Of a DNA stretch of 64,000 nt, positions 24,726-37,067 are shown in pieces (the first letter of the stretch is position 1; the number at the start of each line of letters is the position of its first letter). The stretch comes from Agapanthus africanus (lineage: Eukaryota; Streptophyta; Magnoliopsida; Asparagales; Amaryllidaceae). Under the pieces are notes generated by a model that made no database searches, was not told the origin of the DNA, and was given only the letters and a program-made list of their open reading frames with translations. Made by a program: the position numbers and the translations under genes. The DNA lies in contig CM057337.1 in NCBI GenBank assembly GCA_030015575.1, positions 335,740,583 to 335,804,582 on the forward strand. The letters are read 5' to 3'.

Positions 24726-26953
24726 TGTTAGTTGTATGTATGCCCTAGAGGCCAGTATTGTACAGATGATGTATATTATATTGGATGCTTGGACATATAT
24801 AGAGATGACTTTCTTGCTCGATATGATAGTATGCTATCTGGTTACTCTTTATCTTAACATGTACACTAGTCTCTTTAAACTGTCTTATAGTTACATGTTG
24901 ATAAAGCCCTTAGGATGTGTACTTGACTACCTGGACTGTGATGCAGATCATACTAGTGGGGACATGGTAGTCCATAAGTACATCCTTCAAGGTCCCTAGT
25001 CGTGGGTGTATCAAGACAGGGCATCGATATACCAGAGTAGACTAGCGTATACGCTTCTCGACCCATGAGATGGGCAATGGATGATCCCATATCCATTGGT
25101 GTTTGACATCAGAGATGGTGTACGGGTGCTCAGTGGAGACTGGGTATACTGGACGGACTCGCCGAGAACTCCCAGATGGTATTATACCTCACGTCAGATG
25201 GCAGTTCTCAGGTGACACTTGTGCAGGTTAGTCTGTAGACCCGAGATCGTCATAGAGTCTTGTGTGATTCCCACTGTGCTTTGATCTCCACCTTACCACG
25301 TCCATGAGGGCGTGCAAAACGGTGGTCTTTGGGTATAGTCCCGAGTCACATGGAGGCAATGAGCGATAGAAGGGGTTTCGTCTCTCCCGGTATTGGGGGT
25401 TGATGTTGCGCTGTGCTCGATTGGCCATAACAGGAAAGTCCCTGGCCAGGGCTGATCAGAGATTTGCTGGTAAGTGTTACCAGTAGTTTCTCGACCCGTT
25501 ACGAGCCTCACATCGGCACGACTTATCGGGTTATTGGGGTCTGACGTTTACCACCCCTAGACTTGATATGCGACATATCAGACGAAGTGACCGGACTGTA
25601 CGGTAGGTGTTACTGGTCGGATTCGCAGGAGTGTGAGCGGGCTAGTTCGTCGATCTTCTGATCGCTCAATACCCGGGTGGCCGTTATGTTTAGCAGACCG
25701 CTTGCGGCTTGTGGGTGCTTGATATGATCATCATCTGCTACCGGCGTATTGACGAGTCTTTAGAGTCCTACACAGAGGTTTCCTGGCTCAAGCGAAACAA
25801 AATAGGAGCGCATATGAGATATGTGCGGGACCGAGAATAATGCGTGTATGTGATACCGTATTTGATTCTCGCGATTAATGTTTCGATTGGTTGTATGTGA
25901 TATAACCTAGTTATCGAATCGAAGATCGATTCGATAAGCCGATACATTGAATACTAGTCGGTCATGTGCGACATGACCGGATCATTGAATCAAGTGTTGA
26001 TTTAATGATTTAATGTATAATTATATATTTGATATATTACTTTACATTAACTAGTATTGGTTCACTTTAAACAGATTTTTCTCACTTGATGCACATTGTA
26101 TATGTGATATGCTTTTGTGCACATTTTTTGTATCATGTTTGATGATACTTGATCATTTGGTTAAATGTGTAGAATTAAACCATGGTTAATTTGATAATTA
26201 GGGTTTTACATATTCATTTATTTATTTATTTATTTTGTTCATTTATTTTTTTGGAAATGATTTAAAGAGAATGGTGGCTTGCTTTTGTCATTAGTTGAAG
26301 CTTCATGAAGCCTTGACTTTTGCAACCATTCTTGTCCTCATGCTTAACCCTAACTCTCCAAATGACCATGGTTTATTCTCTACACTTAACCCTAGTTAGA
26401 TTATGATAAGTATGAATTTTCTTTTCATTTTTAGAAGAACTTATCATAAACTAGCTTCATCTTCTCCTTCTTCTTCAAGATAGAAACCTTGATGCCATCA
26501 ATGGCAACTTGAGTTCTAGTGAGAGAAATCCAATTCTAAAGTGAACCCACCTCCTATTTCTTCACCCTCTACCTCTTGCCAAGTTGTTTTGGGTGTTTTC
26601 TTCACAAGTTTCACAACTTTGTGAAGTCGGAGCTTGAACTTGTGATGCCTCGACGTAGATCGTCTTTGACACGAAGCCGACGACCTAGCTCGCCCGTTTC
26701 TCCGATGAAGCCGACGATTGAGTTCGGGATTCATGATGGACAGCGAGAGGACACCCACGTGGAACTAAGGAAGTGGAGAACTGGATCTACAAAGGTTGTA
26801 GCATCTAACTTTTAGTTAAGTAGTTAACAAGATTATCTTTTCGCCTAAACTTCTAGTCAACGATCCGTATTAGGGTTTCTCGGCACCCATATTTTTTGAA
26901 ATTGGCATGGTTGTGCCTTGTGAGACTTCATTAGAGTGCCTAGGAACCCTACA
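24726..26953 (+). mobile_element. 3' LTR of element G
   Basis: LTR of 2,228 bp matching 16339-18567 with about 28 substitutions and one 1-bp indel near the end. Most differences are C/T or G/A transitions, as expected from decay of methylated cytosines. U3 dyad arms are 25164-25170 and 25203-25209. The right target duplication AGCTG follows at 26954-26958. Confidence 0.95.
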
Positions 26954-27921
26954 AGCTGTACGTAACAGTCCCCAGGTAGATGCCGACAAGAAGACTGACG
27001 AGCTCCTACTGAGCCTGAATGTGACAGTCTCCGTACAGTCCGGTCTGTTCGTCTGATAACATCGCATGGAGGGCCTAGGAGGTGGTAAACGTCAGTCCCC
27101 TAATAGCGGTACAAGTCGTGTCGGAGTGTAGCCCAGAACACCCTGAGATAACACTGGAAACCTACCAGTATACCTCGCTTGCCCTGGCCAGGGACTACTT
27201 GTGTAATGGCTCTCCTGGATACAGCGCGATGTCAACCCCCAATACCGGGAGAGACGAATCCTGTCTAACCGTCACTGCCTCCAAGTACTTCGGGACTGCA
27301 CCCAACTACTACCTGTTTGCACGACTCCTTTGAGCCGTGGTAGGGTAGTAATCAAAGTACAGTGGGAACACACTCGAGGCGAAGTGACAGTGTCAAGTCA
27401 GCGGACTAAGCTGTACTCATGTCACCTGGGAACTGATAACTGACGATAGGTATAATACCAACCAACAGTTCCCGACGAGTCCTGTCCAGTGTACTCGTAA
27501 CCTAACGAGCACCCGCATACTATCTCAAGTACGACGTACTGACGGCTGTGGGACAGACCGTCTCCTATGCTGGAATGAGAAGCGCATACGCTAGTCTACT
27601 CCGGAGTATCGATGCCCTGTCTCGATAATCCCACGACCAGGGACGTGTATATATAAGGATGTGCTTATAGATTACCCAGCCCCCATGAGTGTGACTGCCA
27701 TCACAACGCTGGTAATCAAGTAAAGATCCTAAGGGCTCCACTAATGCGTATAGGTGATACAATAATGAAACACATGTACACATTAAAGCAGAGACAAACC
27801 ATGTAGCATACTACCATTTCGAGCAAGATTGTCTATACAACTGTGAATATCCCAAGCTTCCATCAAGTAATATACATACTAGTATGATACAGAAATGGCC
27901 TCTAGGGCATATACACTAACA
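26954..27921 (-). mobile_element. Left (3') LTR of element F, second part
   Basis: Continuation of the LTR begun at 15275, resuming after G's target duplication (26954-26958). Together the parts give about 2,027 bp against 2,039 bp for the right LTR. It contains the U3 dyad GGGAACTG / CAGTTCCC (27428-27435, 27466-27473) and ends ...GGCATATACACTAACA. Confidence 0.92.
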
Positions 27922-27935
27922 ATCTCCTACTTGCA
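27922..27935 (-). other. Polypurine tract of element F
   Basis: Reverse complement of TGCAAGTAGGAGAT, one base different from the tract of E, G and H; lies between F's pol stop and its 3' LTR. Confidence 0.85.
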
Positions 27936-30295
27936 CTAAGGCCATGAACTGGCGTATCGAAGACCTATCATCTCGATCAGCCGCTCGAACTGAGTCTGGG
28001 GTAAGGCCTTCGTGAATAGATCTGCAGTGTTATCTTCTGAAGCAACCCTCCGAACCTCGATCTCCTGGCGATCCACGATCTCCCTGATCAGGTGATACCG
28101 CCTCAAGATGTGTCTGGATTTCTGATGGGACCTGGGTTCCTTCGCTAAAGCTATAGCCCCGTTGTTGTCGCAATACAAAGGTATTGGATCAACAATGGAC
28201 GGAACCACCTGAAGTTCTTTCAAGAACTTTCTCATCCAGACGGCTTCTTTTGCGGCATCAGATGCAGTGATATATTCCGCTTCCATAGTCGAGTCAGCAA
28301 CGGTTTCCTGTTTGGAACTCTTCCAACACACTGCCCCTCCATTGAGCGTAAAGACAAAACCCGACATGGACTTGGAATCATCCTTGTCACTCTGGAAGCT
28401 GGAGTCAGCAAAAGCCTCAATCTGGAGGTCTTTTCCGCCATACACCAAGAACATCTCCTTAGTCCTTCTCAGGTACTTGAGAATGTTCTTTACCGCTATC
28501 CAGTGTTTCTCCTCAGGGTTTGACTGATACCTGCTTACCACACTCAGTGCATAAGCCACATCTGGCCTGGTACACAACATCGCATACATTATGGAGCCTA
28601 CCGCAGAAGCGTAGGGTATAATAGACATGCAATCCCTTTCCAAATCAGTCTTGGGAGACATCTATTTGGAGAGGGTGATCCCGTGACAAGCCGGTAGATT
28701 ACCGCGCTTGGAATCTTCCATACTGAATCTCTTCAGTATGGTGTCGATGTACCTGGACTGCGAAAGTCCTAATATCCTCTTGGATCTATCACGATGGATC
28801 CGGATCCCCAGAATGTAGGAGGCATCACCCAGGTCTTTCATGGAGAACCTGTGTGACAAGAACCCTTTGACAGATTGTAGCATAGGAATGTCATTTCCTA
28901 TCAAGAGAATGTCATCTACGTATAAAACGAGGAATACGACAGTTCTTGCTACAAATCTACTATAAATACATGGTTCATCTGGAAATTTGATAAAGCCAAA
29001 TTCTTTGACCGTCTCATCAAAATAGATGTTCCAACTCCGCGATGCCTGCTTTAGTCCATAAATGGACTTAAGCAACTTGCACACCTTTCCGCTGCTCCCA
29101 CTCTGAATGAAACCCTCTGGCTGGTCCATATAGACACACTCCTCTAAATTTCCATTTAGAAAAGCGGTCTTTACGTCCATCTGCCAAATCTTATAATCGT
29201 GAAAGGCAGCAATGGCAAGAAGGATCCGAATGGATTTCAGCATAGCCACTGGAGAAAAGGTTTCTTCATAGTCCAAACCAGGTCTTTGACGAAAACCCTT
29301 TGCAACAAGTCTAGCCTTATAGGTCTCAACCTGTCCATCTACACCAATCTTCCTTTTGAAGATCCACTTGCATCCTACGGGTTTTACCCCATCTGGAGCA
29401 ATGTCCATCGTCCATACTTTGTTGGTGTACATGGACTCCATTTCGGTCCGCATTGCATCCAGCCATTTTACCGAGTCAGCGCTCTGAATGGCCTGCTGGA
29501 AGCTAGTCGGCTCATCACTATCAATGATGCAATCTTCTCTATCCCCATCTATGAGAAAACCGTAGTATTTCTCGGGCGAATGAGACTGCCTACTACTCCT
29601 GTGGAGCGGCGTAGGAATGTCCTGATCTTTCGAACCCTCTGGTTCTACTAAGCTTTCAGTAATAGCTTGTGGTTCTGGAATTTCTTCCAGTTCTATTGCG
29701 CTCTCACTTATTTCCTTATCTAAGAATTGGTGTTCCAGAAAGTGGGCATTACGAGAAACAAAGACCTTTTGTTCTTCTGCGTAATAGAAAAGATACCCCC
29801 TGGAGTTCTTTGGGTATCCCACAAACTTGCACAGTACTGAGCGTGCCTCGATTTTGTCCGCATGCTGCTTTTTGACAAAAGCTGGACATCCCCAAATCAT
29901 CAGGTATTGAAGATAGGGTTTCTTCCCACTCCATAACTCATATGGTGTGGTAGGCACGGTCTTAGTGGGAACTCGGTTCAAAAGGTATGCGGCTGATTCT
30001 AGCGCATATCCCCAGAATGATCGCGGCAACTCAGCGTTATTCATCATGGACCGTACCATATCCAATTGGTTTCGGTTCCGTCTCTCCGATACACCGTTAT
30101 GTTGCGGAATGTATGGAGGAGTAAGCTGAGAGAGAATTCCATTCTCTTTTAGGTAATCCAGGAACTCGGCACTCAAGTATTCACTACCTCGATCAGATCT
30201 CAGTGTCTTGATACTTTTTCCTGTTTATTTTTCTACTTCATTCTTGTATTCTTGGAACTTTTCAAAAGCTTCAGATTTATGCTTCATTAAGAATA

Positions 30296-33200
30296 TGTCA
30301 CGCCCCGCTTCCCAGTGTACGGTGAAAGGGACGCGACGAGGTCCGCTATGTATGTACTCAGAAATAGATATGCTAAGCGTAGCTAAGTAATATAAAATAA
30401 ATCACAAGAGACGAAAGATATAGAAATAACAGCAACTTTATTAATAATATTCTTTGTACAATACATGAAAAGGAAATACAACTGAAATAAAGATGCCTAA
30501 ACAGTGGCATAACAGGAAATGTAAAGTACTGGAAAGAAAAGTGTACAATGAAATTATACTGCAGGGTCTTGAGTAAACTGCTCCAAGTCTTCTGGTGATG
30601 GCTCAACTTCTGCCGGGTCCAAGTCACCTGACGACATTCAAAGAAGAGAGAAACAGAATGTCGTCAGCGAACAGATCGCTCGGTAAGTCCCAAAGGTAAG
30701 AGGGAATTAGAGAAGACAGAATAAAAAGATACATTTTAAAGTGTAAACTATTGTTGTAATGTTATGTTAACGCTGTTGTTTGTAGCTTGGTACAGAAGGA
30801 TGCCAGTGTATACGAGAGGGGTCTCTATATGCTAGAGACCAAGGCAAATGAAAAGTATAAGGAACCGTTATGCCACGGTACAACAGCAATGGGATTCAGG
30901 TTAAGTGTCTTAATCTGACCATCTCGTGCCACCTTTAACACCTTCCGTACCAATCTACCCCTTCAACCCCGTAGTGTTTTAACAGTATTGTTGTATTGTA
31001 TTGTGTAACTTGGGTGACTGACCAAAACCATGATATCAGTAAACATGTTGTAACTGCATAATCAGGTAAATGGAATAACAGGATAATAGATGTATATCCA
31101 TGGTTTGATTCAGTCAAAATTGAATAGATTGTTAACTGAATTCAGGGATTCATGTATTCATATTGAGTTGGAATATAGAACAATATAGATTGACTTGAAT
31201 CATATTCAAGTCAAAAATAGTCAGACTCTAACCCGAGTCAGACTAAAAGAAAGGTAATTTGAAGTTCTGTACTTGTTAGGGGCCTTATTGTAATTTATAA
31301 AACTTGAGGGGGTTTTATGTAAAAAGTACTATTGTATAGTTTTCAAAATACACCTCAAGTATTTATTATTCGTCTTATAGTTATAATGAGTGTAAATTTT
31401 ATTTGTGTTATTCTAGTGAATATATCCAAATAAAAGTATTAATTTTTAATATTGATTTATTTGAAATTCATGGTATTTTAATGTAACTTTTAATCTTGAA
31501 ATTTTAGAAAAAAATGGAAACTTTATCTTATAATAAAATAGGTGTTCAAATGATAATTATATATATATTAATCCAAGAATAATTTTAAATAAATATTTTA
31601 TTCTCCAAAATCTGATTTTTCTTAAATGTCGTATTTTAAACCTTTCGAGACCGAATGCTCCTTGCGGAGGTCTGAATCTCGCACTACTAGCCCGCGGGTG
31701 CGCGATGAACCGTACTATCCCTAATGGGTTCCCCCAAAGTGGGTTGTAGTGGCGCTTTGCTTAGGTTTAATAAATACTATTCATTTAGAAAAAAAACGGT
31801 TTTATAAATATAAGGTATTTATTTGTAAAAGGATGTAATTTCCATATTTTAGTTTCTAGGGTTTCCTAAGCCAACTAGCCTATTTCTAAGGTCTAAACGA
31901 TAAGTCATAAGAAGCTTCAAATCGCCTCTTCACCGCCAATTGCGGCCAGGTAAGTGGGAAGGAACCACAATAGCGGGCCTAATTAAAAACCACTAGCCTT
32001 GACACACTTGCCTAGACACCACAAAGTCAGTTTAGATAAACGATCGATGTCCATGACAAATCGTACATTCTTTTTAAAAGATTTTATTTAGAATTGTGTA
32101 CAATTTAAAGTTTCCAAGAACGGTTTATAAAGAAAATGGTATTTTAGTGAAAAGTCTTGTATTTTCGTATTCTATGTTTTGACGTTATCAAATAGGGTTA
32201 TATTTGTGTGTGTGTAGAGGTAGGTCATTACCTCGTGACTTATTTTAAGATTTAGTGAAATTTAGAGGTTAAATATGATAAATGAAACTTGAGGGTATTT
32301 AAGTGTAAGAATACGGTATTTGTAAAAGTTATCATTTCATGTGTGAAAACTCATTCAAATTGATTTTTACAAGTTTAGTGATCAAGATGAACATGTTTAG
32401 GAATAATGGAATTGATTAGAAGCAGAAAAATAAACTCTATGGTATTATTGTGAAAAGAATACGATATTACAAAAAAAGTTATCATTTCATGTGAGAAACT
32501 TTGTCTAAATTGATTTTTATGTGATTAATAGTCATTATGAATATGTTTAGGTATTAAGGAATTGGTGACAAGTGAGATTTTGTAGAAAAACCGAATCGGA
32601 AATCGGTTTGTTCCGATTTCCGTCGGGTTTCATAAAGTCGTATTTTCTTTCAAAGAAAAGGAAGATAGAAAGAGTGGGACTTACAAGTTTGGACAAGCTA
32701 GGGAGGCTAAGAAAGTAGTAGGTTGTCGGTGCGTCGAAACGTCGCGAATACGGTCGCCGGAATTCGTCGTCGGTTTCGGCAGCGCTTCGCTTTTCGCTCT
32801 TTTTCTAACGTACCGAGTTCTCTTGAGAATTTTAGAGAGTGGACTTAGAATTGTAGGGTGAATTGGTAGAGGATAGGGGTGTTTATATAGGGCTAGGCTA
32901 GGGTTAGGGTTTTGATTAAAATATATATATATAAATAATTAAGAAAAACATTAAAATTCATTAAATTTTGGAATAAAAGAGGTTTAATGAGAATTTGATA
33001 ACTGTTCTGGAAAAATAAAGCATACAGGGGGGTTGACCAAGTCAACACAGAAAAATTCCGTGTTGACGACTCGGCCGGCCGGCCGGCCGACTCGGGCCGA
33101 GTCGGGACACCGTTGGGTGGGTAATTCCATGGGGGGATTTTTTGTATACTTAACTTTTTATGTGCAGTATTAATTTTGAGAGTTATGGTTGTTTGACTGT

Positions 33201-33429
33201 TGACCTTCCCAAAAAAATTAAAACAAAATGATATAAAAATATGTGGGGCATGGGATTCGAACTCTGGTGGCTTGGTTCAGCAGTGCAAGGTATTACCAAT
33301 GAGCTACAAGCTCCTTCTTGTAATTATTGTAGGGAAATAGATACTTAAAGTGTTATCAGCAACATTAATACTCCAAGTATACTTCAAATTTAAATCAAAT
33401 TTAGGTATACAAAAATTAGAGTTGTTACA
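30296..33429 (-). mobile_element. Solo LTR S2, Ty3/gypsy-like, in F's integrase region
   Basis: A 3,134-bp segment with TGTCACGCCCCG at the left and GTTGTTACA at the right; read on the minus strand it is TGTAACAAC...GGGGCGTGACA, ends typical of plant Ty3/gypsy LTRs. Flanks are GAATA (30291-30295) and GAAGA (33430-33434); sister elements have GAAGA at this site, so this is a 5-bp duplication with one later change. There is no internal coding region, PBS or tract, so it is a solo LTR. It is much more AT-rich than its surroundings except a GGCC repeat and palindrome at 33067-33110 and a tRNA-like segment at about 33243-33310. Strand and superfamily are inferred from the ends. Confidence 0.75.
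33243..33315 (-). other. tRNA-like segment inside solo LTR S2
   Basis: On the minus strand there is an A-box-like TAGCTCATTGGTA and, about 40 nt later, a B-box-like GAGTTCGAATCCC, the spacing of a tRNA's internal promoter. The acceptor ends do not pair (GGAGCTT against GCCCCAC), so it is not a functional tRNA gene. It may be a tRNA-derived promoter piece captured by the LTR. Confidence 0.5.
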
Positions 33430-35025
33430 GAAGACATGTCCGAACCTTGAAAAATCATCCGTAAAAATAATGAAGTAAGAATAACCGCTTCGCACATGTG
33501 TAGACATTGGACCGCACAGGTCGCTGTGTACGAGTCCGAAGAGCTCGCTCGCTCTTACTCCGTGTCCAGTGAACGGAGTTTTTGTCATCTTCCCTTTGAG
33601 ACATGATTAACAAGTTGCATATGATTGATATTCGAACGGATCCAAATATCCTTCTGTATGTAACTTTGTCAACCTTCTCTCATTGATGTGACCGAGTTTA
33701 CAATGCCATAAGAAAGCCTGATTGATTTCTGGAGACTTTCTTTTGTGTGTATTCTGGACATTGAAAATCTGTGGTTGGTTTAATACGTATATACCATTGT
33801 TTAATGTACCTGACCCAATCAAAACTTGATTAAGGTGAATGTTCACAACATTACTTACAAATGCAAATTCATAACCATCTTTAGATAATAAAGATTCAGA
33901 AATGATATTACAAGTTGCATTTGGTACAAAATAACAACTACGCAAAACCAAAAAGTGTCCATCTGACAATCCCAGGTGATAGTCCCCCACGGCCTCAGCA
34001 TCCATGCTAGCTCCGTTTGCAACTCTGAGGGTCATATCACCTGCCTTCAAAACCCTACGCCTTCTCAATGCCTGCAAAAAATTATAGATATGAGATCCTG
34101 ATCCAGTATCCAATACCCAGGAAGTAGAGTTTATTGATAGACAGTTTTCAATAACATACGCACCTGAAGCTGAAGCCGCAACTTGCTTCAGATCCTGGGT
34201 TCTGGCCTTCCAAGCCCTGCAATCCTTTTTCCAGTGTCCACTCTTATGACAGTAAAAGCATTCTTCCTTTCCCACAAGCTTTCTCGCTACCTTTGTTGCC
34301 TTTTCCTTTCCCTTCGTATCCACTTTACTAACACAGCCCCTTTGTTTGGCGGGGGCTTTCTTCTTCTTTCCCTTGGCTTTTGCCCTGGACTTAGAAGAGG
34401 AAGATCCTCCTACAAACAAAGTGGATGTTTCCCTACCTTTCTGTAGGTTGCCCTCAGCCCTCCTCAACATGTTCAGAAGTTCGGAAAGATCAACCTCCTT
34501 TCCTTGCATGTTGAAGTTTAGGATAAACTGGGCGTAAGTGGAAGGAAGGGACTGGAGAATCAAGTCAGTGTAGAGTTCATTCTCCAACGTGGTCCCAAGG
34601 TCCGCGAGCTCTTCTATATAGCCAATAATCTTAAGCACGTGATTCGCTACCGATGATCCGACGGCCAATCTTGCCGAAAACAGCTTCTTCGACACTTTGT
34701 ATCTGGCGATACTAGATTGCTCTCCATACAGTTCTTTTGTATGAAGAAATATGGACTCTAGGTCCATATTCCCGTGCCTCCTCTGATGTTCATTGTCCAT
34801 AGAGGCAAGCACGAGGCACTTGGCCTTCGCGCAATCGATCTCCCATGTCTTACGGATTTTTATATCCGCGACGCTGAAGGTGGGACCTGGGACAGGGGGA
34901 GCTTTGGTGGTAAGGATATACCCCAGCTTGTCGTAAGTGATTGCCATTTTGACATTCCTGAGCCAATCTTTGTAGTTTGGCCCTGTCAGTATGTTGTTAT
35001 CTAGTAATAATTTAAGTCCGGTCAT

Positions 35026-37053
35026 GTTGATTGATCGCTGCAATTAAGAGAGAAAAAAGAAACACTTTAGCATGTTGCTCTTGCAAGTTTAGAGTGGTTT
35101 TTAGTTTGTCTAAACAGGATGGCTCCCACTGTCTCTCGAATCCCTCCTCAAACCATAAAGGAAGAATTAGTCGGGATCAATCTCACCATACAATACTTGC
35201 TTAACCGTTCAGCCAGGCCAGTGTCGGTACTTCGAGGGAGGTTTTCCAACGCTTTCGCGAAGTTCCTTAATTAAGTAACCTCTTTTCCCTGTGGGCGTAG
35301 CCCCGCTAACACCTTTCTAGACACCTACTAGGTTTATAGCATTGATCATTAAGTGAGAAATTTCATGAGGAGTAGCATATACTCACAGTAGGATCGGGAT
35401 CCAAATATCATCGCGTGATAAAACTGAAGAAATCCTACCAGAATTATCACACTCCAAATGGTATGCAGCGCTAGCAAGTTTCAGTTCTTTTGAAACTCCC
35501 GATGTGGATTTTTGCCCTATGCTCTTATGACCTTGGCGTGAGGTCAAAATGTCATAAGTCACATGTCAAGTTCTACCCATCATTATCCAGGTTAATTTGA
35601 ACCCACCCGTACCTACCCTTGAAGTAGGCCAAAATGGCAGTACGACTTTCTCAATCAATGCATTCTCTCTATGCAATAGATAAATATCCGGCAGCTACCA
35701 ATCAATATGCCTTGGCGTGAGGTCAAAATACATAGCTTGAATACTACCGAATATTTAACTGAAATGATGGAGGGCTACGAATGGTTTTGGCGAAACCGTG
35801 AACGTAGTGAACTTGATATAATCGATGGAACGAGATAGCTTTTAAAAAGAGTGGTTCAAGCTCCGCATTTTAAAAGTTGGTTTTTGAAAAGAACCGAGTG
35901 GTTTTGAAAGTGTTCCAACGACTTTTACTTGGTTTATTTTCTTGCATTAATTCCAATGCGTCCTATCATTTAATCCTACCATTGCAGAAAACAACCAAAA
36001 TATGGCGTACGCTTATGCCATCCGCATTCGCCACGGGGCCCCGTCATCACCCGTTAGGTTACTTAACTAACGACGGAGCGGGGGATGGACTAGCACGGAT
36101 GCAAAACATAAGCAACACCTAAATAGATATCATATATAGATATATAGCAATGATAGTCAATCCAGATCACAGATGAACACTTTGGATATACTAGGAATCC
36201 GCGATTCGTTCGAGCCTGCAACGAAAAGCGGATTACACGGTCGCAATGAATAGCCAAACCCCACCCTAGACCCCTGCGGGTGCGGCAAACTACCCGCCAA
36301 GTACCCGAAGCGAAGCAACCTCCCTCAACCCCGTGAGTAGGCCACTCGGCACTTTGAGATACCCGGTAGTTTGTGCACCCTACCTTAGGTCTATCCTAGG
36401 AGCAAAAATAGTAAAAAAAGAAATTATACAATGACGGCTACAACCCCGACCCGGTTGTTCGGCCATACAAATAATATTACATCAAATTACATGTTACATG
36501 AATTGAAAGAATAAGAAAACTCTCATCTCACAACCCCCGGCTATTCATTCGCGACAATCCAACGAGTTCATATACACAAACCATCAACATTACAGTTCAC
36601 AGATATGTATAACCCCTACTAATCAACGTATAGCGATTAGCAGACATTCAATACATATATAACATCACAGATATAACCCATTAGCCAAAGTATAGGGAAG
36701 TTCGATCAAAATACGGATTTATAACCACCCCAAATACAAATTTCTTTTCTAGAAATTCTGGGCAGAAATAAAGTATACTAAAAATCCCAAAACACTAACA
36801 AAAGAACACTGCAAGGAAAATGAACCACGGCCGAGTCAACTCGGCCGCGGATCCGCGGTGAGTCGGCCGAGTCAGTGGATCGTTTTTCTTGTGCGTTCTG
36901 TAAAAACCCTGAGCCGATTTTTAAGGTATGATTTATTAATTTTAAAGCAGGTTTAAAAATTGGCAGAAAGTTGGGGTTTTGAAAAAGTGTTTTGCGATTT
37001 TTTCCGATCGAAGTTCTATATACTTTGCTAACTAGTTAGTTTGTGTTTAGCTA
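35026..37053 (-). other. Untranslated leader of element F
   Basis: Two-kilobase leader without a gene. Next to gag: acceptor-like TTGCAG (AG complement at 35038-35039), pyrimidine tract 35041-35070, hairpin arms 35087-35093 and 35109-35115 (GTTTAGA / TCTAAAC on the sense strand). Copies of the CCTTGGCGTGAGGTCAA-type repeat lie near 35530, 35615 and 35707. Near the PBS end are the palindrome CCGCGGATCCGCGG (36845-36858), 196 nt from the PBS, and the hairpin GGCCGAG / CTCGGCC (36829-36846). Confidence 0.8.
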
Positions 37054-37066
37054 GGCTCTGATACCA
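37054..37066 (-). other. Primer-binding site of element F
   Basis: Reverse complement of TGGTATCAGAGCC beside the 5' LTR; matches initiator-Met tRNA. Confidence 0.92.
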
Positions 37067-37067
37067 C

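Larger units (their letters stand above)
16339..26953 (+). mobile_element. Copia element G, complete and youngest, Gag-less (group I)
   Basis: Complete 10.6 kb element on the plus strand. Two LTRs (16339-18567 and 24726-26953) start TGTTAGTTGTATG and end CCCTACA. The 5-bp target duplication AGCTG is perfect (16334-16338 and 26954-26958). It has a canonical primer-binding site, leader, Pol frame and polypurine tract. The LTRs differ at roughly 28 sites by eye (about 1.2%), the least of any pair here. It sits in opposite orientation in F's left LTR. Its only visible coding lesion is a one-base frameshift in integrase, but it encodes no Gag. Confidence 0.95.
27936..35025 (-). pseudogene. Gag-Pol polyprotein pseudogene of element F, split by S2
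   Basis: Best-preserved full-length Gag-Pol in the window: about 1,316 codons in one frame once the S2 insertion (30296-33434) is discounted. ATG is 35025-35023 (MTGLKLLLDNN...). Gag has a lysine-rich stretch and a CCHC zinc knuckle CFYCHKSGHWKKDC at residues 256-269. Protease DTG is at 306-308 (34102-34110). Integrase zinc-binding (WHCKLGHIN...), integrase core, reverse transcriptase (YVDDILLIGND near 28915) and RNase H (MEAEYITA, CDNNGAIALAKEP) follow, ending SSWP and TAG at 27936-27938. Breaks: in-frame stops at 33607-33609, 30225-30227 and 28662-28664, plus S2. No frameshifts were found, so decay is by point mutation. Confidence 0.93.

Noticed and set aside
33243..33315. Functional tRNA gene
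   Set aside because: A and B boxes are present but the acceptor stem does not pair and no clear anticodon arm can be drawn.
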